From UBA2883 sp050873965 (GTDB lineage Bacteria > Cyanobacteriota > Vampirovibrionia > Gastranaerophilales > Gastranaerophilaceae): 5,460 nt of DNA. Below the pieces are notes generated by a model. The model searched no databases. It was given only the letters and a program-made list of their open reading frames with translations, and had not been told where the DNA came from. Shown here one piece after another: positions 4,817 to 5,460 of the stretch (positions are counted from its first letter, which is position 1; each line of letters starts with the position of its first letter). Made by a program: the position numbers and the translations under genes. The stretch is from NCBI GenBank assembly GCA_050873965.1, contig JBNMJS010000098.1, positions 1-5,460 of the forward strand. The letters are read 5' to 3'.

Positions 4817-5460
4817 CTAAAAATTGTATTCAGGAATTTCAAATTTTTCATTATTAGCATCTTTATCAACGAATTTTAAATAATCATCAAGAGCCATTTC
4901 TTTAGAATTATTATAAAATTCTTCACTAATAAGTTTTTTATGCAATTCTGTTCTTTCACCAGAATAATTACCCAAAACTTTTGAATATTCTGAAATTTCT
5001 TCTAATGATGTACCACCACCATAAGCTTTTGTTTTAGCATCTGTACCTGATGGTCTAATTTCAATATATTTATCATTAAATTCTAAATATGTACCATCAC
5101 CAACAAACTTAACGGCTTTTAATTCTTCAAAATTCAATCCAGGAAAAGCATCATTCAATACTAAGATTACATCATCTAATGTTGCTTTACCTTTATTAAT
5201 AGCAATTGCTAATGATAAGAAGAACAAATCATTTTTAGTTCTTTGTTTTTCACCCTCAACTTTTGCTTGTTTAAGTTTTTCAATATCAGGTTCTGATTCA
5301 TTGTAATAAACAATATCATCTCTTGTATCAAACATAGATTTAATGTTGTTTGATTCAAATACTTCAAACAAATATTGTGACATAGTTTTGTTTTCTTCTT
5401 CAAGTTTTGCAATCAATGATGATGCAACAATAATTGCTTCTGTTGCACTCTTTTCTCTCA
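4817..5460 (-). CDS. Phosphoglucomutase/phosphomannomutase-family protein, C-terminal part (5' end beyond the window)
   Basis: The reading frame stays open to the right edge, giving 213 visible residues from REKSATEAIIVASSLIAKLE to the TAG stop at 4819-4817. The leucine codon TTG at 5416-5414 lies inside this continuous frame and is not the start. The family interconverts hexose 1- and 6-phosphates through a phosphoserine. The visible segment matches the end of domain 3 (helix with EAIIVASSLIAKLEEENKTM) and domain 4, whose phosphate-binding loop is present as EIRPSGTDAKTKAYGGG (RPSGTD coded at 5056-5039). The usual form of the loop is RPSGTEPK-hydrophobic-R; here Asp-Ala replaces Glu-Pro. The C-terminal tail after the loop is long, about 70 residues, and acidic. 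The active-site serine, metal loop and sugar-specificity loop lie outside the window, so glucose, mannose or glucosamine specificity cannot be told. The gene is upstream of coaD in the same probable operon. Confidence 0.85.
   Translation of the reverse strand, partial: REKSATEAIIVASSLIAKLEEENKTMSQYLFEVFESNNIKSMFDTRDDIVYYNESEPDIEKLKQAKVEGEKQRTKNDLFFLSLAIAINKGKATLDDVILVLNDAFPGLNFEELKAVKFVGDGTYLEFNDKYIEIRPSGTDAKTKAYGGGTSLEEISEYSKVLGNYSGERTELHKKLISEEFYNNSKEMALDDYLKFVDKDANNEKFEIPEYNF

Noticed and set aside
5209..5412. 67-codon - strand frame overlapping the mutase in another frame
   Set aside because: It is a frame-shifted, Lys/Leu/Asn-rich shadow of the mutase coding sequence, with no start signal.
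1..5460. CRISPR array, insertion sequence or phage genes
   Set aside because: No regularly spaced direct repeats, transposase, integrase or phage structural proteins are visible; the duplicated 20-mer occurs only twice.

Overview
The window is an AT-rich, gene-dense bacterial segment. It holds one very large protein of unknown function on the + strand, three well-conserved housekeeping genes (proC, rpmH, coaD) and the 3' end of a phosphohexomutase-family gene. The best lineage clue is the L34 protein encoded by rpmH. It has the RTL-x-GT and SGFRARM pattern seen in cyanobacterial and plastid L34, not the usual bacterial 'MKRTYQPS' start. Together with the low GC and the Thr/Asn/Lys-rich large protein carrying EF-hand-like segments, this suggests a non-photosynthetic gut relative of Cyanobacteria (Melainabacteria/Vampirovibrionia, Gastranaerophilales type). 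That assignment is inference.

Layout. Positions 1-180 form a compositional island of about 51% GC, packed with inverted repeats. It is followed directly by a leader of about 23% GC (181-362). No convincing gene lies in 1-362. The island looks like a structured RNA or a dispersed palindromic repeat. The leader holds two related 20-bp palindromic sites, a possible promoter and a clear Shine-Dalgarno for the 928-residue protein at 363-3149. That gene ends in a strong hairpin (3148-3183) that can terminate transcription from both sides, because proC converges on it from the other strand. proC (3199-4005, -) and rpmH (4092-4244, +) diverge from a short AT-rich promoter region. rpmH stands alone, closed by a second bidirectional hairpin at 4270-4300, and is not followed by rnpA. 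On the - strand, a phosphoglucomutase/phosphomannomutase-family gene (its 5' part lies beyond the right edge) and coaD are 15 bases apart and look co-transcribed.

How the genes relate. proC makes proline, coaD makes dephospho-CoA, rpmH supplies a 50S ribosomal protein and the mutase interconverts hexose phosphates. They are independent housekeeping functions with no visible shared pathway. The unusual material is at the left: the structured GC-rich island, the duplicated palindrome, and the large mosaic protein (EF-hand-like N-terminus, Thr-rich repeat region, LysM-like module, helical segments, beta-rich C-terminus). No known multi-gene system such as CRISPR, toxin-antitoxin or phage defence can be supported here.
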